Positions 25,057 to 33,991 of a stretch of 64,000 nucleotides of DNA are shown here, in pieces. Below the pieces are notes generated by a model that was given only the letters and a program-made list of their open reading frames with translations, ran no database searches and was not told where the DNA came from. The first letter of the stretch is position 1; every line of letters starts with the position of its first letter. The translations under genes and the position numbers were made by a program. Origin of the DNA: Caloramator sp. E03 (GTDB lineage: Bacteria > Bacillota > Clostridia > Clostridiales > Caloramatoraceae); contig NZ_CP040093.1 of assembly GCF_006016075.1 (NCBI RefSeq), positions 124,001-188,000 on the forward strand. Direction: 5' to 3'.

Positions 25057-25128
25057 ATTAACCCTCCTAAATATTTAATTTGCCGCTTCAGTCGTTCCAC
25101 GGCAGGGCCTCCCATAAAGGGTCCAGCC
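25057..25128 (-). promoter_or_regulatory. Candidate structured leader RNA of flgE
   Basis: Between the upstream stop codon and the flgE SD the minus strand can fold two ways. Stem 1 pairs GGCTGGACC with GGCCCTGCC (7 of 9 positions, 25101-25128). Stem 2 pairs TGCCG with CGGCA (25081-25104). The arms share TGCC, so they exclude each other. GGA triplets lie in both loops (ATGGGAGG and GTGGAACG) and in the SD TAGGAGGG. GC content is far above the surroundings. I do not match it to a riboswitch class I know. Confidence 0.55.
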
Positions 25129-25496
25129 TATAAAATCATTGCGCTATCAATGTTTGTAAATACATTTTCTTTAATATTATCATTATCAACAGCTGTAATT
25201 ATGGTATTATTTCTTATACTTGTTATAAAAGCAATGTTATTATATAAAATTAATGCATCCTTCCCACCTTTACTTTTAATTTTTTCAACTGCTGATTTTA
25301 AATTTTCTATATCTTTTTCTGTAAGGTTTATATTTCTATCTCTAAGCCTGTCCATTGCATGAGCAGAAAATTTTAATTCCTTATTAACTTCAACTTTTTC
25401 AAGAATCTTTGAAAACTCTATTGCTTTATTAATTTTTTTATTAATATCATAACTATTGATGTTATTATTTTCTATTCTATTTATCACTTTCTGCAT
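25128..25496 (-). CDS. Flagellar operon protein, TIGR02530 type
   Basis: A protein of about 122 residues that matches the small flagellar-operon family TIGR02530, found between flgD and flgE in many Clostridia and Bacilli. The conserved core is SAHAMDRLRDRNINLTEKD followed by SKGGKDALILYNNIAFI. Its function is undefined; position suggests a part in hook assembly or export. The start overlaps flgD; ATG at 25496 and GTG at 25487 are both possible, the latter better spaced from GGTG. The stop codon abuts the structured flgE leader. Confidence 0.8.
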   Translation of the reverse strand: MQKVINRIENNNINSYDINKKINKAIEFSKILEKVEVNKELKFSAHAMDRLRDRNINLTEKDIENLKSAVEKIKSKGGKDALILYNNIAFITSIRNNTIITAVDNDNIKENVFTNIDSAMIL

Positions 25497-25899
25497 CACC
25501 TACACCTACAACATCATCAATGCTATATTGGTTACTATCAGTTATAAGATATATATTGTCATTTCCTATTTTAACTGATTTTACAATTTCATTTACCGTT
25601 GTTGCGTTTCCACTGCTATCATAAGTTGAAAATTCAACATTTTTGCCAATAAGCATTGCACCTTCTGTAAATTTTTGAAGTAGCAACATTTTTTCAAAAT
25701 TAGAATTTAAATTCTGCATCTGTTCAAGTGCTGTAAACTGTGCAAGCTGCGATATGTATTCTGTGTTATCTGTTGCATTCAATGGATCCTGGTTTGAAAG
25801 TTCTACTGTTAAAATTTTTAAGAATGCATCTTTATCGACAATGTTATTAGTTACAGTTCTTGTAGTACTTACATTTGAACTTACACTACTAACTTCCAT
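25477..25899 (-). CDS. flgD: FlgD, hook capping scaffold
   Basis: A 140-residue FlgD. The conserved N-terminal export and cap segment is visible: NIVDKDAFLKILTVELSNQD, then NTEYISQLAQFTALEQMQNL. The C-terminal Ig/tudor hook-cap region is shortened, as in many Gram-positive FlgDs. It caps the growing hook and is removed on completion. It is 12 bases after fliK and overlaps the TIGR02530-type gene. Confidence 0.93.
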   Translation of the reverse strand: MEVSSVSSNVSTTRTVTNNIVDKDAFLKILTVELSNQDPLNATDNTEYISQLAQFTALEQMQNLNSNFEKMLLLQKFTEGAMLIGKNVEFSTYDSSGNATTVNEIVKSVKIGNDNIYLITDSNQYSIDDVVGVGDAESDK

Positions 25900-25911
25900 A
25901 CTAATAACCTC

Positions 25912-27141
25912 CTATACCAATATACTAAAACCCTCCTGAGACATTTCTTTTTTATCTTCCTGCTGAAATTCAATAAATTTATCAGAATTTCTTTTATCAT
26001 GAGAAAAATTTTTATTCTGATGATTTGCATAGCTATCATCGCTTGCAACACTAACTGAAATATTATTTAAATTAATGTTATTATTTTTAAGATCATTTTT
26101 TAACGTTTCTATTTGATTAATAATCATATTTGCAACTTCTTTTTTATCAGTGATTATATTTCCGTTAATTTCTCCTTTTTCAAGTACAACCTTTACAACT
26201 ACTTCTCCAAGGTCTTCAGGTTTTAATTTTACCCTAACCTCAGTAAAACCTGGCAGCTTCAATGTCTTAAACTTTTCAACAATAACCTCAGTTATATCGC
26301 TTTCATTTTTTATAATATAAGTATTTTTGTCTAATAAGGCATCTTTATCGTCTACTTTGACTGAATTATGTAAAATTTGTGGCGACATTTTACCTTCTTC
26401 TTTAACTTCATTACTTGTTTTAAGAATAATTTTTTCATTATTTATTTCTTTTTCTTGTTTATTTTTATTTAATCCAAAATCTTTTATATCTGTATCTGTT
26501 GTTGTTGATTTAAGTAAATTATCAGAAGCATTTTTATTAATATTTTTTGTTAAACCATTTTTAGTTTTATCTTGATTTAAATCTAAGCTATTTTTATCAG
26601 TGAGTATATTTACAGTATTATTTTTATTCCCATAAGCATTTCCTTCAGCTTTTTCCTCTATAAAACTTAATAGAGTATTAATGCTATTATTTAAATCACT
26701 TTTCTTTTCATCAATGCCTAATTCCTTTAAAAACATATTAAGTTCATCAATTGCATTTACATTTACGTTTGTATTTGTATTTGCGTTTATATTTGTATCT
26801 GTATTTTCTATATTGGTCTTAGAAGCACTAATAATTAAATTAAATTCATTTTTTAAATCCAAAATACTCTCCATGTTTTTATCTTGTAACTTAAATTGAT
26901 TTAAAAAAGATACTATTCCTATTTCATTTAATAAATCAGCTTGACATGAATTAGTATTTTCTACATCACTGCTTTGGTTAACTTCTGTATTTAGGCTAAT
27001 TTGCTGATTTTGTTGATTTACTAAAAAAAGATTTGCAATAAGTGAGCTAAAAAGTTCACTTAATAAGTCCTCTGATATTTTAGTATCTTTTTGCAAAAAA
27101 CTCTTTACATCAGAAAAGCTGTTAACTGCATTAATATCCAC
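25912..27141 (-). CDS. fliK: FliK, hook-length control protein
   Basis: A 409-residue protein with a long, asparagine-, aspartate- and lysine-rich low-complexity middle (including a run of NT/NV repeats around residues 115-130). A conserved C-terminal Flg_hook domain contains VRVKLKPEDLGEVVVKVVLE and the export-switch region NGNIITDKKEVANMI (split for reading). FliK measures the hook and tells FlhB to switch substrates. A longer frame starts at 27159, but AAAGGAGG points to the GTG at 27141 (MDINAVNS). Confidence 0.9.
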   Translation of the reverse strand: MDINAVNSFSDVKSFLQKDTKISEDLLSELFSSLIANLFLVNQQNQQISLNTEVNQSSDVENTNSCQADLLNEIGIVSFLNQFKLQDKNMESILDLKNEFNLIISASKTNIENTDTNINANTNTNVNVNAIDELNMFLKELGIDEKKSDLNNSINTLLSFIEEKAEGNAYGNKNNTVNILTDKNSLDLNQDKTKNGLTKNINKNASDNLLKSTTTDTDIKDFGLNKNKQEKEINNEKIILKTSNEVKEEGKMSPQILHNSVKVDDKDALLDKNTYIIKNESDITEVIVEKFKTLKLPGFTEVRVKLKPEDLGEVVVKVVLEKGEINGNIITDKKEVANMIINQIETLKNDLKNNNINLNNISVSVASDDSYANHQNKNFSHDKRNSDKFIEFQQEDKKEMSQEGFSILV

Positions 27142-27145
27142 ATCC

Positions 27146-27583
27146 TCACCTCCTTTCATTTCTTATATATGAAAATAATGCAAAGTCATCATTTAAACTC
27201 TGCTCTTTTTTGTTTTCATAGAAATTGAACTCTTCTTTTGCTTTTTCTTTAAGTTTTTCAAGTACCTTTCTATCAGATATAGATTTTAATAGTTCTTCCT
27301 TTGCTTTTTCCATGCTATCCTTTGCTTTTAATAAATTTTGTCTTTGAATATCTATTGAATTTTCAAGATAGCTTAAATACCTTGAATAATTAATACAGTC
27401 TATTCCTGTTTTTAACTCTCCTTTTTTCTTTTGAGCTTCATCTTTTCTTTCTATTAGCTCATTTAATCTTTTTTCTTGAATTAAATAATTTTTAAACATC
27501 TTTACAAACTCATTCTTCTTTTTTTCTTCAACTTCAATTTTGAAGTTCAGTACATTTTGAAATTTAAATTTGAATTTTTCCAT
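27146..27583 (-). CDS. fliJ: FliJ, flagellar export chaperone/coiled-coil protein
   Basis: A 145-residue, nearly all-helical coiled-coil protein rich in Lys and Glu, beginning MEKFKFKFQNVLNFKIEVEE, the typical FliJ opening. FliJ sits in the FliI hexamer and links the ATPase to FlhA, and also recycles chaperones. It lies 8 bases after fliI and ends 4 bases inside the longer fliK frame. Identification is by length, coiled coil and position, since FliJ is poorly conserved. Confidence 0.88.
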   Translation of the reverse strand: MEKFKFKFQNVLNFKIEVEEKKKNEFVKMFKNYLIQEKRLNELIERKDEAQKKKGELKTGIDCINYSRYLSYLENSIDIQRQNLLKAKDSMEKAKEELLKSISDRKVLEKLKEKAKEEFNFYENKKEQSLNDDFALFSYIRNERR

Positions 27584-27591
27584 TTAATCAC

Positions 27592-28893
27592 CTATCCTAT
27601 TGAGGTAATTCTCCTATATGTCTCTTCAAAAGAGGAGTATTCATTTATACCTTGTTTTAAAAATGCCTCAATGTCGCCAATTATATTTATGGATTTATCT
27701 ATTTTAGAATTTGTCCCCTTTTGGTATGCACCAATATTTATAAGATCTTCTGAATCTTTGTATGTAGCCATTATATCTCTTAATTCCCCGGCTTTTAATT
27801 TCAATTTCTCATCAGCTATTTCAGGCATAAGCCTCGAGATACTTGCTAATACATCAATAGCTGGAAAATGGTTTTTATTAGCAAGTTTTCTTGATAAAAC
27901 AATATGTCCATCAAGTATACCTCTTACAGCATCAGCTATTGGCTCATTTAAATCATCACCATCAACAAGAACTGTATAAAAAGCTGTAATTGATCCTTTA
28001 TCGGAATTTCCTGATCGTTCCATAAGCCTTGGAAGCATTGCAAAAACTGAAGGCGTATAACCTTTTGTTGCAGGAGGCTCCCCAACTGTAAGACCAACTT
28101 CTCTTTGTGCCATAGCAAACCTTGTTACAGAATCCATCATAAGCATTACTTTAAGTCCTTTATCCCTAAAATATTCAGCAACAGCAGTAGCTGTAAATGC
28201 CCCTTTAAGCCTTAAAAGTGGAGGTTGATCTGAAGTTGCAACAATTACAACAGATTTTTTAAGCCCTTCTTCTCCTAAATCCTTTTCTATAAATTCTCTG
28301 ACTTCTCTTCCCCTTTCACCAATAAGACCAATGACGTTAACATCTGCATCACTATATCTTGCTATCATTCCAAGAAGTGTACTTTTACCAACACCACTTC
28401 CTGCGAATATTCCAATCCTTTGGCCAATACCACAAGTTAAAAAACCGTCAATAGCTCTAATTCCTGTTGACATTATAGTATCAATTCTTTTCCTTAAAAG
28501 AGGATTGGGTGGATCATTATCCAATGGATATTCACTATCATATTCAAATACATCATCCTTCATAGGTCTTCCAAGTCCGTCAAGAACTTTACCTAAAAGT
28601 TTACTTCCTGTCTTAACACTTAAAACCTTCCCAGTTGCTTCAACAGGGCAGCCTGCTGCAACTCCCGATAAATCTCCTAAAGGCATCAAAATTATAACAT
28701 TATCTCTAAAACCTACAACTTCTGCTAAAACTTCTTTAGATGCAGTATGTATCTTGCAAAGCTCCCCAACAAAAGATTGAATTCCTTCAACCTCAATAGT
28801 TAGCCCAACAACTTTTTTTACCTTTCCTGTTAGCTTTATTGTATTTATGTTTTTTAATTTATTTGATATTTTATTAAAATCAATGCTAATCAT
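27592..28893 (-). CDS. fliI: FliI, flagellum-specific ATPase
   Basis: A 433-residue F1-beta-like ATPase driving type III export. The Walker A motif is GIFAGSGVGKSTLLG, and the Walker B region reads GLKVMLMMDSVTRFAMAQRE. The export-ATPase signature GEPPATKGYTPSVFAMLP follows. The longest frame starts at 28905, but GAGGGAAAGT precedes the ATG at 28893 and gives MISIDFNKI; the start overlaps the fliH stop by 8 bases. Confidence 0.97.
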   Translation of the reverse strand: MISIDFNKISNKLKNINTIKLTGKVKKVVGLTIEVEGIQSFVGELCKIHTASKEVLAEVVGFRDNVIILMPLGDLSGVAAGCPVEATGKVLSVKTGSKLLGKVLDGLGRPMKDDVFEYDSEYPLDNDPPNPLLRKRIDTIMSTGIRAIDGFLTCGIGQRIGIFAGSGVGKSTLLGMIARYSDADVNVIGLIGERGREVREFIEKDLGEEGLKKSVVIVATSDQPPLLRLKGAFTATAVAEYFRDKGLKVMLMMDSVTRFAMAQREVGLTVGEPPATKGYTPSVFAMLPRLMERSGNSDKGSITAFYTVLVDGDDLNEPIADAVRGILDGHIVLSRKLANKNHFPAIDVLASISRLMPEIADEKLKLKAGELRDIMATYKDSEDLINIGAYQKGTNSKIDKSINIIGDIEAFLKQGINEYSSFEETYRRITSIG

Positions 28894-29653
28894 ACTTTCC
28901 CTCATACAGATTTTTTAAAATGATGTCAAGTTGTACATCAATCCTTCCATCTAAAAATCCAGAAGGAGTTTCTGCAGTCATGCTTCCCTGCTCAATCTGA
29001 GGATCAGCTAAAACAATAATATTATTATGATCTTCTACATAAATTCCAAGCTCTTCTTTACGGCTCTTTATTACATTAAAATCTAATGGGTTTACCCTTA
29101 GTATTATCTGCTTTTTATCAATAGCTTTTGATATTAAGGATTCTGCTATTTTATATACAGCATCAGTATTAATTGCTAACTCAGATTTTATAACATGTTT
29201 TGCAATATCAACAGCAAGATTTATTATATCCTTTTCAAACTTTTTAATATAATTTTTTCCTTCCTCATGACAGCTTTTAAGAAAAGCTATGCCATCTTCC
29301 CTCATATTTTCACATTCTCTATTTGCTTCATTAACTCCATACTCATATCCTTGGCTGTAGCCATCTTTATATCCATCTTGGTATCCATTTTCTCTTGCTT
29401 CTTTAATTATTTCTTCATATTTTATTTTTGCTGACTCTATAATATTTTTTGCCTCTTTTTGGGCTTCATCTAATATTTTATTTTTCTCTAAATTTATTTC
29501 CTCAAGTATAACCTTTTCAATTTCTTCAATTTTAAAACTATTATCGTTATTGTTTATCTTAATTTGTTCATAAATAGTTTCTATAACAGGTGGTGTTATA
29601 AGAACATCATTAATTGTTTCTGTTGATTTAATAATTTTATACGATGATTGCAT
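28886..29653 (-). CDS. fliH: FliH, negative regulator of the export ATPase
   Basis: A 255-residue protein with an Glu/Lys-rich coiled coil (about 45-110) containing short glycine-spaced repeats, NGYQDGYKDGYSQGYEYG, a hallmark of FliH-type GxxxG segments. The C-terminal globular domain (about 130-255) includes LRVNPLDFNVIKS. FliH dimers bind FliI and dock it to the C ring through FliN/FliY. The start ATG at 29653 follows AAGGGGTGG and lies 17 bases inside fliG. Confidence 0.92.
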   Translation of the reverse strand: MQSSYKIIKSTETINDVLITPPVIETIYEQIKINNNDNSFKIEEIEKVILEEINLEKNKILDEAQKEAKNIIESAKIKYEEIIKEARENGYQDGYKDGYSQGYEYGVNEANRECENMREDGIAFLKSCHEEGKNYIKKFEKDIINLAVDIAKHVIKSELAINTDAVYKIAESLISKAIDKKQIILRVNPLDFNVIKSRKEELGIYVEDHNNIIVLADPQIEQGSMTAETPSGFLDGRIDVQLDIILKNLYEGKYD

Positions 29654-30647
29654 CTTCACCACCCCTTGATATTACTATCTCTCCAGCGTCATCAAGACGC
29701 CTTATAATTGCAACAATAGCCTGCTGTGCCTTTTCTACATCAACAAGCCTTACAGGTCCCATAAACTCTATATCTTCCTTTAGAGTTTGTGCTGCACGCT
29801 TTGACATATTGTTATATATAACCTGTGCAACTTCTTCTGAAGAACCTTTTATAGCAAGGGCTAAATCCTTCATATCTACTTCCCTTAAAACTCTTTGTAT
29901 TGATATATTATCAAGGGTTATAATATCTTCAAATATAAACATGCTCTCTCTAATCTTTTCAGCAAGCTCAGGTTGTTCCCTATCTAGTTCTTCAAGTATG
30001 GTTTTTTCCGTCCCTCTATCTACATTATTTAAAATATCAACAAGAGCTGGAACCCCTCCAATTGTTGCAATATCTGCTCTTATAACATTAGACAATTTTT
30101 TCTCAAGTATTTCTTCAACTTCCTCTATAACAATTGGTGAAGTATTACTCATAGTTGCAATTCTCTTTGCTACATCAACCTGAAGTTCCTCTGGAAGCCC
30201 TGAGATTATTTGTGCAGCTTTATCAGATTGAAGATAGCATAAAATAAGTGCTATTGTTTGAGGATGCTCATTCATAATTACATTAAGAAGCTGATGAGCA
30301 TCTGCTTTTCTTGCAATTCCAAAGGGCCTATACTGCTGTGTTATTTCTGTAACCTTTTCTATAATCTCCAAAGCCCTTTGAGCACCAAGAGCTCTACTTA
30401 ATAGATTCTTAGCATATTCAAAACCGCCTTCAAGTATGTAGTCCTTTGCTTTATTTAAATCAACAAATTCCTTTAAAACTTCCTCTTTAACTTCCTTTTT
30501 AACTTTTGGCATATTTGCTATTTCAAATGTAATTTTCTGCAATTCATTTTCTGGCAATTTTTTTAATATTGGAGCTGATGCATCAGGCCCAAGTGTAATA
30601 AAAAGTATTGCTGCTTTTTGAACACCTGTTAGTTTTTCCCTTGCCAT
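29637..30647 (-). CDS. fliG: FliG, rotor/switch protein
   Basis: A 336-residue rotor protein with N, middle and C domains of normal length. The start MAREKLTGVQKAAILFITLG and the middle-domain segment NEHPQTIALILCYLQSDKA (EHPQ motif) are typical. The C-terminal torque helix contains the charged stretch MKDLALAIKGSSEEVAQVIY. FliG binds FliF, FliM/FliY and the MotA loop. It overlaps fliH and follows fliF by 4 bases. Confidence 0.97.
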   Translation of the reverse strand: MAREKLTGVQKAAILFITLGPDASAPILKKLPENELQKITFEIANMPKVKKEVKEEVLKEFVDLNKAKDYILEGGFEYAKNLLSRALGAQRALEIIEKVTEITQQYRPFGIARKADAHQLLNVIMNEHPQTIALILCYLQSDKAAQIISGLPEELQVDVAKRIATMSNTSPIVIEEVEEILEKKLSNVIRADIATIGGVPALVDILNNVDRGTEKTILEELDREQPELAEKIRESMFIFEDIITLDNISIQRVLREVDMKDLALAIKGSSEEVAQVIYNNMSKRAAQTLKEDIEFMGPVRLVDVEKAQQAIVAIIRRLDDAGEIVISRGGEDAIIV

Positions 30648-30651
30648 ATCA

Positions 30652-32226
30652 TCACCTCTCGTCCTCTGAAAGCCAAGTCTTTATAACTTCAACTACTTGG
30701 TCTGGTTTCTTACTTGCATATTGTTTAATCTCCTTTTCAATGTCCATTCTATCTTCTTCCTCTTCTAATACAGGTTCATATATTGGTGGTTGCTTTTTAA
30801 TTACATCATCTCCAACCACAACATCTATTATTGGCTTAGGTTGTAAATCTTCATCTTTTTTGCTTTTTTTCAACTTCCTTGTAATGAATATTATTAATGC
30901 TATAAGTAGTATCCCTGCTCCAGAAGCCATTCCTATAGTTGTATAAAGCTTTATTTTCTTTTCTCTTGCCTCTTGCTCCTGCATTAGCTTTAGCTGTTCT
31001 TCTTGTTTTTCTTTTAAATCATTATTAAAGGGCATAGCCTCAATACTTATTTGGTCTCCTCTTTTTTCATCATAACCTGTAGCTGCTGCAACAATATTCT
31101 TAATCTGATTTCTTTCTGTATTATTAATATTTCCATCAATTAGAACAGAAACTGTCATACGCCTAACTTCACCAGGTGCTTTTATTGTTTTTTCTTCAGT
31201 CTGACCTATTTCATAATTAGTTGTTTCTTCTTCCCTATTAGTACTTGATGATTGATTTGTTGTACTATTTGTAGTATTTGTCATAAAGTTATCAATTGGG
31301 CTTGTTCCACTATTATTACCTGTCGAATCATTTGAAGTCTCTTTTATTTTTGATTGACTTCTTATTATTGAATCTTTATCATATTTAATTGTTGTTACCT
31401 GCTTTGAATCAAAATCAAGATCAGCATTTACCTTTACAGAAACTTTGTCATATCCGAAAACATCACCAAGTATTTTTTTAAGATCATTTTGGAGGCTGCT
31501 TTCAAACTGTTTTTCAATATCCCTTTGCTTAAATGCTGAAACCGTACCAGAATTTACATCATCAAATATATTTTCACTTAAAAGGTTCATATTGCTATCA
31601 ATTACTTCAACATTTTCTTTAGGAAGATTTTTAACACTACCTGATACTAAAGCAATTATTGCTTTAACCTGAGCCTGTGATAGAGTACTTGTCCCTTTAA
31701 GTTTTAAAGCAACAGAAGCCCTTGCATTTTCACTTTCCCTTGCAAACACAGTATCATCTGGAAGAACAAGCATAACTCTTGCCTTTTCAACTTCATCAAA
31801 GCTCATTATTGTCTTTGCAAGTTCGTCCTGTAATGCTCTTTGATACATTACCTTAGCCTCAGTATCTGTAACTCCAAATTTACTTTCATCAAATAGCGCC
31901 CATCCCTTACCATTTGATGGTAAATATCCATCAGAGAGTACTGAAATTCTAAGTTCATCAACCTTGTCCTTTGGTACAAGTATTGTATTCCCTTCTACTT
32001 TATATGAAATTTTATCGCTCTTTAATTTTTCAATTATTTTTGAAGCATCTTGAGCATCAACATCTGTAAAAAGTGTAGAATATGTAACTCTATTAAAATA
32101 TGTAAAAAGCAATATTAAAGAAAATATGATTCCAAAAGCAGTTATTGTTATTAATATTTTTTTGTTTACACTAAGATTGTTCCATTTTTCCTTGAGCTTA
32201 TTAAAAATATCCTGTATTTTATTCAT
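30652..32226 (-). CDS. fliF: FliF, MS-ring protein
   Basis: A 524-residue protein with membrane helices near both ends (about 26-46 and 430-452). Between them are ring-building motifs with YSTLFTDVDAQDASKIIEKL, RALQDELAKTIMSFDEVEKA and SVALKLKG. The last ~30 residues (after DRMDIEKEIKQYASKKPDQV) bind FliG. It forms the MS ring, the base on which the motor and export gate assemble. GTG at 32235 is in frame, but AAGGAG spacing supports the ATG at 32226. Confidence 0.96.
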   Translation of the reverse strand: MNKIQDIFNKLKEKWNNLSVNKKILITITAFGIIFSLILLFTYFNRVTYSTLFTDVDAQDASKIIEKLKSDKISYKVEGNTILVPKDKVDELRISVLSDGYLPSNGKGWALFDESKFGVTDTEAKVMYQRALQDELAKTIMSFDEVEKARVMLVLPDDTVFARESENARASVALKLKGTSTLSQAQVKAIIALVSGSVKNLPKENVEVIDSNMNLLSENIFDDVNSGTVSAFKQRDIEKQFESSLQNDLKKILGDVFGYDKVSVKVNADLDFDSKQVTTIKYDKDSIIRSQSKIKETSNDSTGNNSGTSPIDNFMTNTTNSTTNQSSSTNREEETTNYEIGQTEEKTIKAPGEVRRMTVSVLIDGNINNTERNQIKNIVAAATGYDEKRGDQISIEAMPFNNDLKEKQEEQLKLMQEQEAREKKIKLYTTIGMASGAGILLIALIIFITRKLKKSKKDEDLQPKPIIDVVVGDDVIKKQPPIYEPVLEEEEDRMDIEKEIKQYASKKPDQVVEVIKTWLSEDER

Positions 32227-32244
32227 TTCCTGCACTCCTTAGGG

Positions 32245-32529
32245 CTATATCTGCATTTTCATAATTTCCTGATATGCATCTACAAGTTTATTTCTTAGTT
32301 GAACAGTAAGCTCTAAAGCAAGCTTTGCCTCTTCCGTTGCAATCATAACCTCATGTAAATCCTTTACATCCCCTTTAATCATATCAATCGTTGCATTTTC
32401 AGCATTAATTTGAATATCATTTACTTTATCTAAATAATTTTTTAAATAATCTTCGAAGCCTAAATTGTTATTCTGATTTTTACTTTGTATTTCTGGAATA
32501 CTGTATGTAGAAATTGCATCAATCCTCAT
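32245..32529 (-). CDS. fliE: FliE, MS ring-rod junction protein
   Basis: A 94-residue FliE with the conserved C-terminal half: LHEVMIATEEAKLALELTVQ and RNKLVDAYQEIMKMQI. It joins the MS ring to the rod and is one of the first exported proteins. Order flgB-flgC-fliE-fliF with gaps under 20 bases is the classic early block. Confidence 0.96.
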   Translation of the reverse strand: MRIDAISTYSIPEIQSKNQNNNLGFEDYLKNYLDKVNDIQINAENATIDMIKGDVKDLHEVMIATEEAKLALELTVQLRNKLVDAYQEIMKMQI

Positions 32530-32534
32530 ATAAT

Positions 32535-32966
32535 CTACCTTCCTATCTCTAAAGCTTTAAGTGCCATCTGCTTTTCAGAATTAATCGCTGTAACATTTGC
32601 CTCATAAGCTCTTGATGAAGCTATAAGATCAACCATTTCATTTAAAATATCAACATTTGGCATAGTAACATATCCATTACTATCTGCATCTGGATGAGAT
32701 GGATCATAGACTTTTTTTAATGGACTTTGATCATCAGTTATTTTCCCAACTTTAACACCATTCATCTTATCTTCATATCTTCCTGTTTTTTTGTTTATTT
32801 CTCTTGATAGGTTTTCTTCAAAGGAAACAACTTTTCTTCTATATGGCTCACCAGTTGAAGTTCTTGTAGTTTCAGCATTAGCAATGTTGTTAGCTACAAG
32901 ATCCATTCTTAACCTTTCAGCTGAAAGACCACTTGCACTTATTCTAAAAGCTGAAAAAATATTCAT
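32535..32966 (-). CDS. flgC: FlgC, proximal rod protein
   Basis: A 143-residue rod protein starting [20 protein letters not shown] with [11 protein letters not shown] and [20 protein letters not shown]; the last is the FlgC-type C-terminal motif. It lies 15 bases after flgB. It is exported by the flagellar type III system to form the proximal rod. Confidence 0.96.
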   Translation of the reverse strand: MNIFSAFRISASGLSAERLRMDLVANNIANAETTRTSTGEPYRRKVVSFEENLSREINKKTGRYEDKMNGVKVGKITDDQSPLKKVYDPSHPDADSNGYVTMPNVDILNEMVDLIASSRAYEANVTAINSEKQMALKALEIGR

Positions 32967-32981
32967 TATTATTTCCCCCCA

Positions 32982-33380
32982 TCATTTAATAACAAGTCTT
33001 CTCATTGAAATTCGTGAATTAGCTTGGTTTATAAGAGCATTATATAAAATAGTATTTGTTGCAAGGTTTACCATCTCATTATCAATGTCAACGTTATTTC
33101 CATCTGTTCTCATTGATGTGCTTTTGTCTTTTACAACATCATAATTTAGATTTGACAGACTATTTCCTTTTTTAATATGTTTTTCGTTTGTAGTAGCAAG
33201 ATCAATACTCCTATTTTCAAGAGCATCATTTAATTTATCTTCAAACACTACCCTACTTGCTTTAAAACCCTTTGTATTTACATTTGCTATATTGTTTGCT
33301 ATAACCCTTCCTCTTTCAGAAGATGCATCTAGACTTTTTTTTAGCAAGCTATATGATATTTCATCAATTTTCTCCACCAT
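32982..33380 (-). CDS. flgB: FlgB, proximal rod protein (first gene of the early operon)
   Basis: A 132-residue FlgB: ANNIANVNTKGFKASRVVFE at about 28-47 and DNEMVNLATNTILYNALINQ near the C-terminus are typical. It opens the 22-kb early operon. AAGGAG precedes the ATG, and a sigma-A promoter (TTGACA-N17-TAAATT) lies 46 bases further upstream. Confidence 0.96.
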   Translation of the reverse strand: MVEKIDEISYSLLKKSLDASSERGRVIANNIANVNTKGFKASRVVFEDKLNDALENRSIDLATTNEKHIKKGNSLSNLNYDVVKDKSTSMRTDGNNVDIDNEMVNLATNTILYNALINQANSRISMRRLVIK

Positions 33381-33425
33381 AACACATATCTCCTTATAAA
33401 TAGTAATTTTTTCTACCTAAATACT

Positions 33426-33454
33426 AATTTATTACATAAATATCTATATGTCAA
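33426..33454 (-). promoter_or_regulatory. Sigma-A promoter of the early flagellar operon
   Basis: TTGACA (33449-33454), a 17-base spacer and TAAATT (33426-33431) on the minus strand, upstream of flgB and downstream of the fliS terminator. No sigma-28 motif is seen here, as expected for the operon that encodes FliA. The flanking ~100 bases are almost pure A/T. Confidence 0.75.
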
Positions 33455-33554
33455 TAATTTTACATTAATTTTAATATTTATCTCTTTGCTATTTTAATAT
33501 TTTTTTTTATAATATTTATATTTATATTAAAATATAACTAACTGTTTTATAAAA

Positions 33555-33580
33555 TAAAAAACCCAAGCTTTCAGCTTGAG
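33555..33580 (-). terminator. Terminator after fliS
   Basis: On the minus strand CTCAAGCT pairs with AGCTTGGG (one G-U) around a GAA loop, followed by TTTTTTATTTT. It separates the flaG-fliS transcript from the flgB operon promoter. Confidence 0.85.
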
Positions 33581-33596
33581 CCATACTAAATTATAT

Positions 33597-33980
33597 TTAT
33601 TCTTTTATTTTTTTATATGCCTCCTCAAATGTTTCTTTTAAATCCTCAGCAAAATTAAGAACCTCTTGAGCAATATCCTTGTCTTTCTTTATGTTTGCCT
33701 CAACAAGCCGTCTATACATATAATCATATAATGCCATTAATGATTTTGAAATTTCTCCTCCAACTTCCATATTAAGTGTTGACATAAACTCTAATATTAT
33801 ATTTTGTGCTTTTATAAAGTTAGTGTTTGATTTGGATATATTTTTTTCTTCTAATCCGATTATACCCTGTTTTATAAATCTTACAAGGCCATCATAAAGC
33901 ATTAACAAAAGCTTTTCCTTCGATGCTGTGTTCACACTATTCTGCTGATAAATATTTAAAGCATTCGAACCTTTTAGCAT
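33597..33980 (-). CDS. fliS: FliS, flagellin export chaperone
   Basis: A 127-residue four-helix chaperone. The opening NIYQQNSVNTASKEKLLLML (YQQN motif) followed by YDGLVRFIKQGI is diagnostic. FliS binds the C-terminus of flagellin and keeps it unfolded for export; in Bacillota it also affects FliW/CsrA feedback indirectly by holding flagellin. It is the last gene of a flaG-unknown-fliS transcript and ends at a strong terminator. Confidence 0.96.
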   Translation of the reverse strand: MLKGSNALNIYQQNSVNTASKEKLLLMLYDGLVRFIKQGIIGLEEKNISKSNTNFIKAQNIILEFMSTLNMEVGGEISKSLMALYDYMYRRLVEANIKKDKDIAQEVLNFAEDLKETFEEAYKKIKE

Positions 33981-33991
33981 ATAACCCTCCC

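Noticed and set aside
26756-26805. Short repeats (NTN/NVN codons) in fliK as a tandem-repeat array or CRISPR
   Set aside because: They are codon-level low complexity inside the FliK linker, with no spacer structure.
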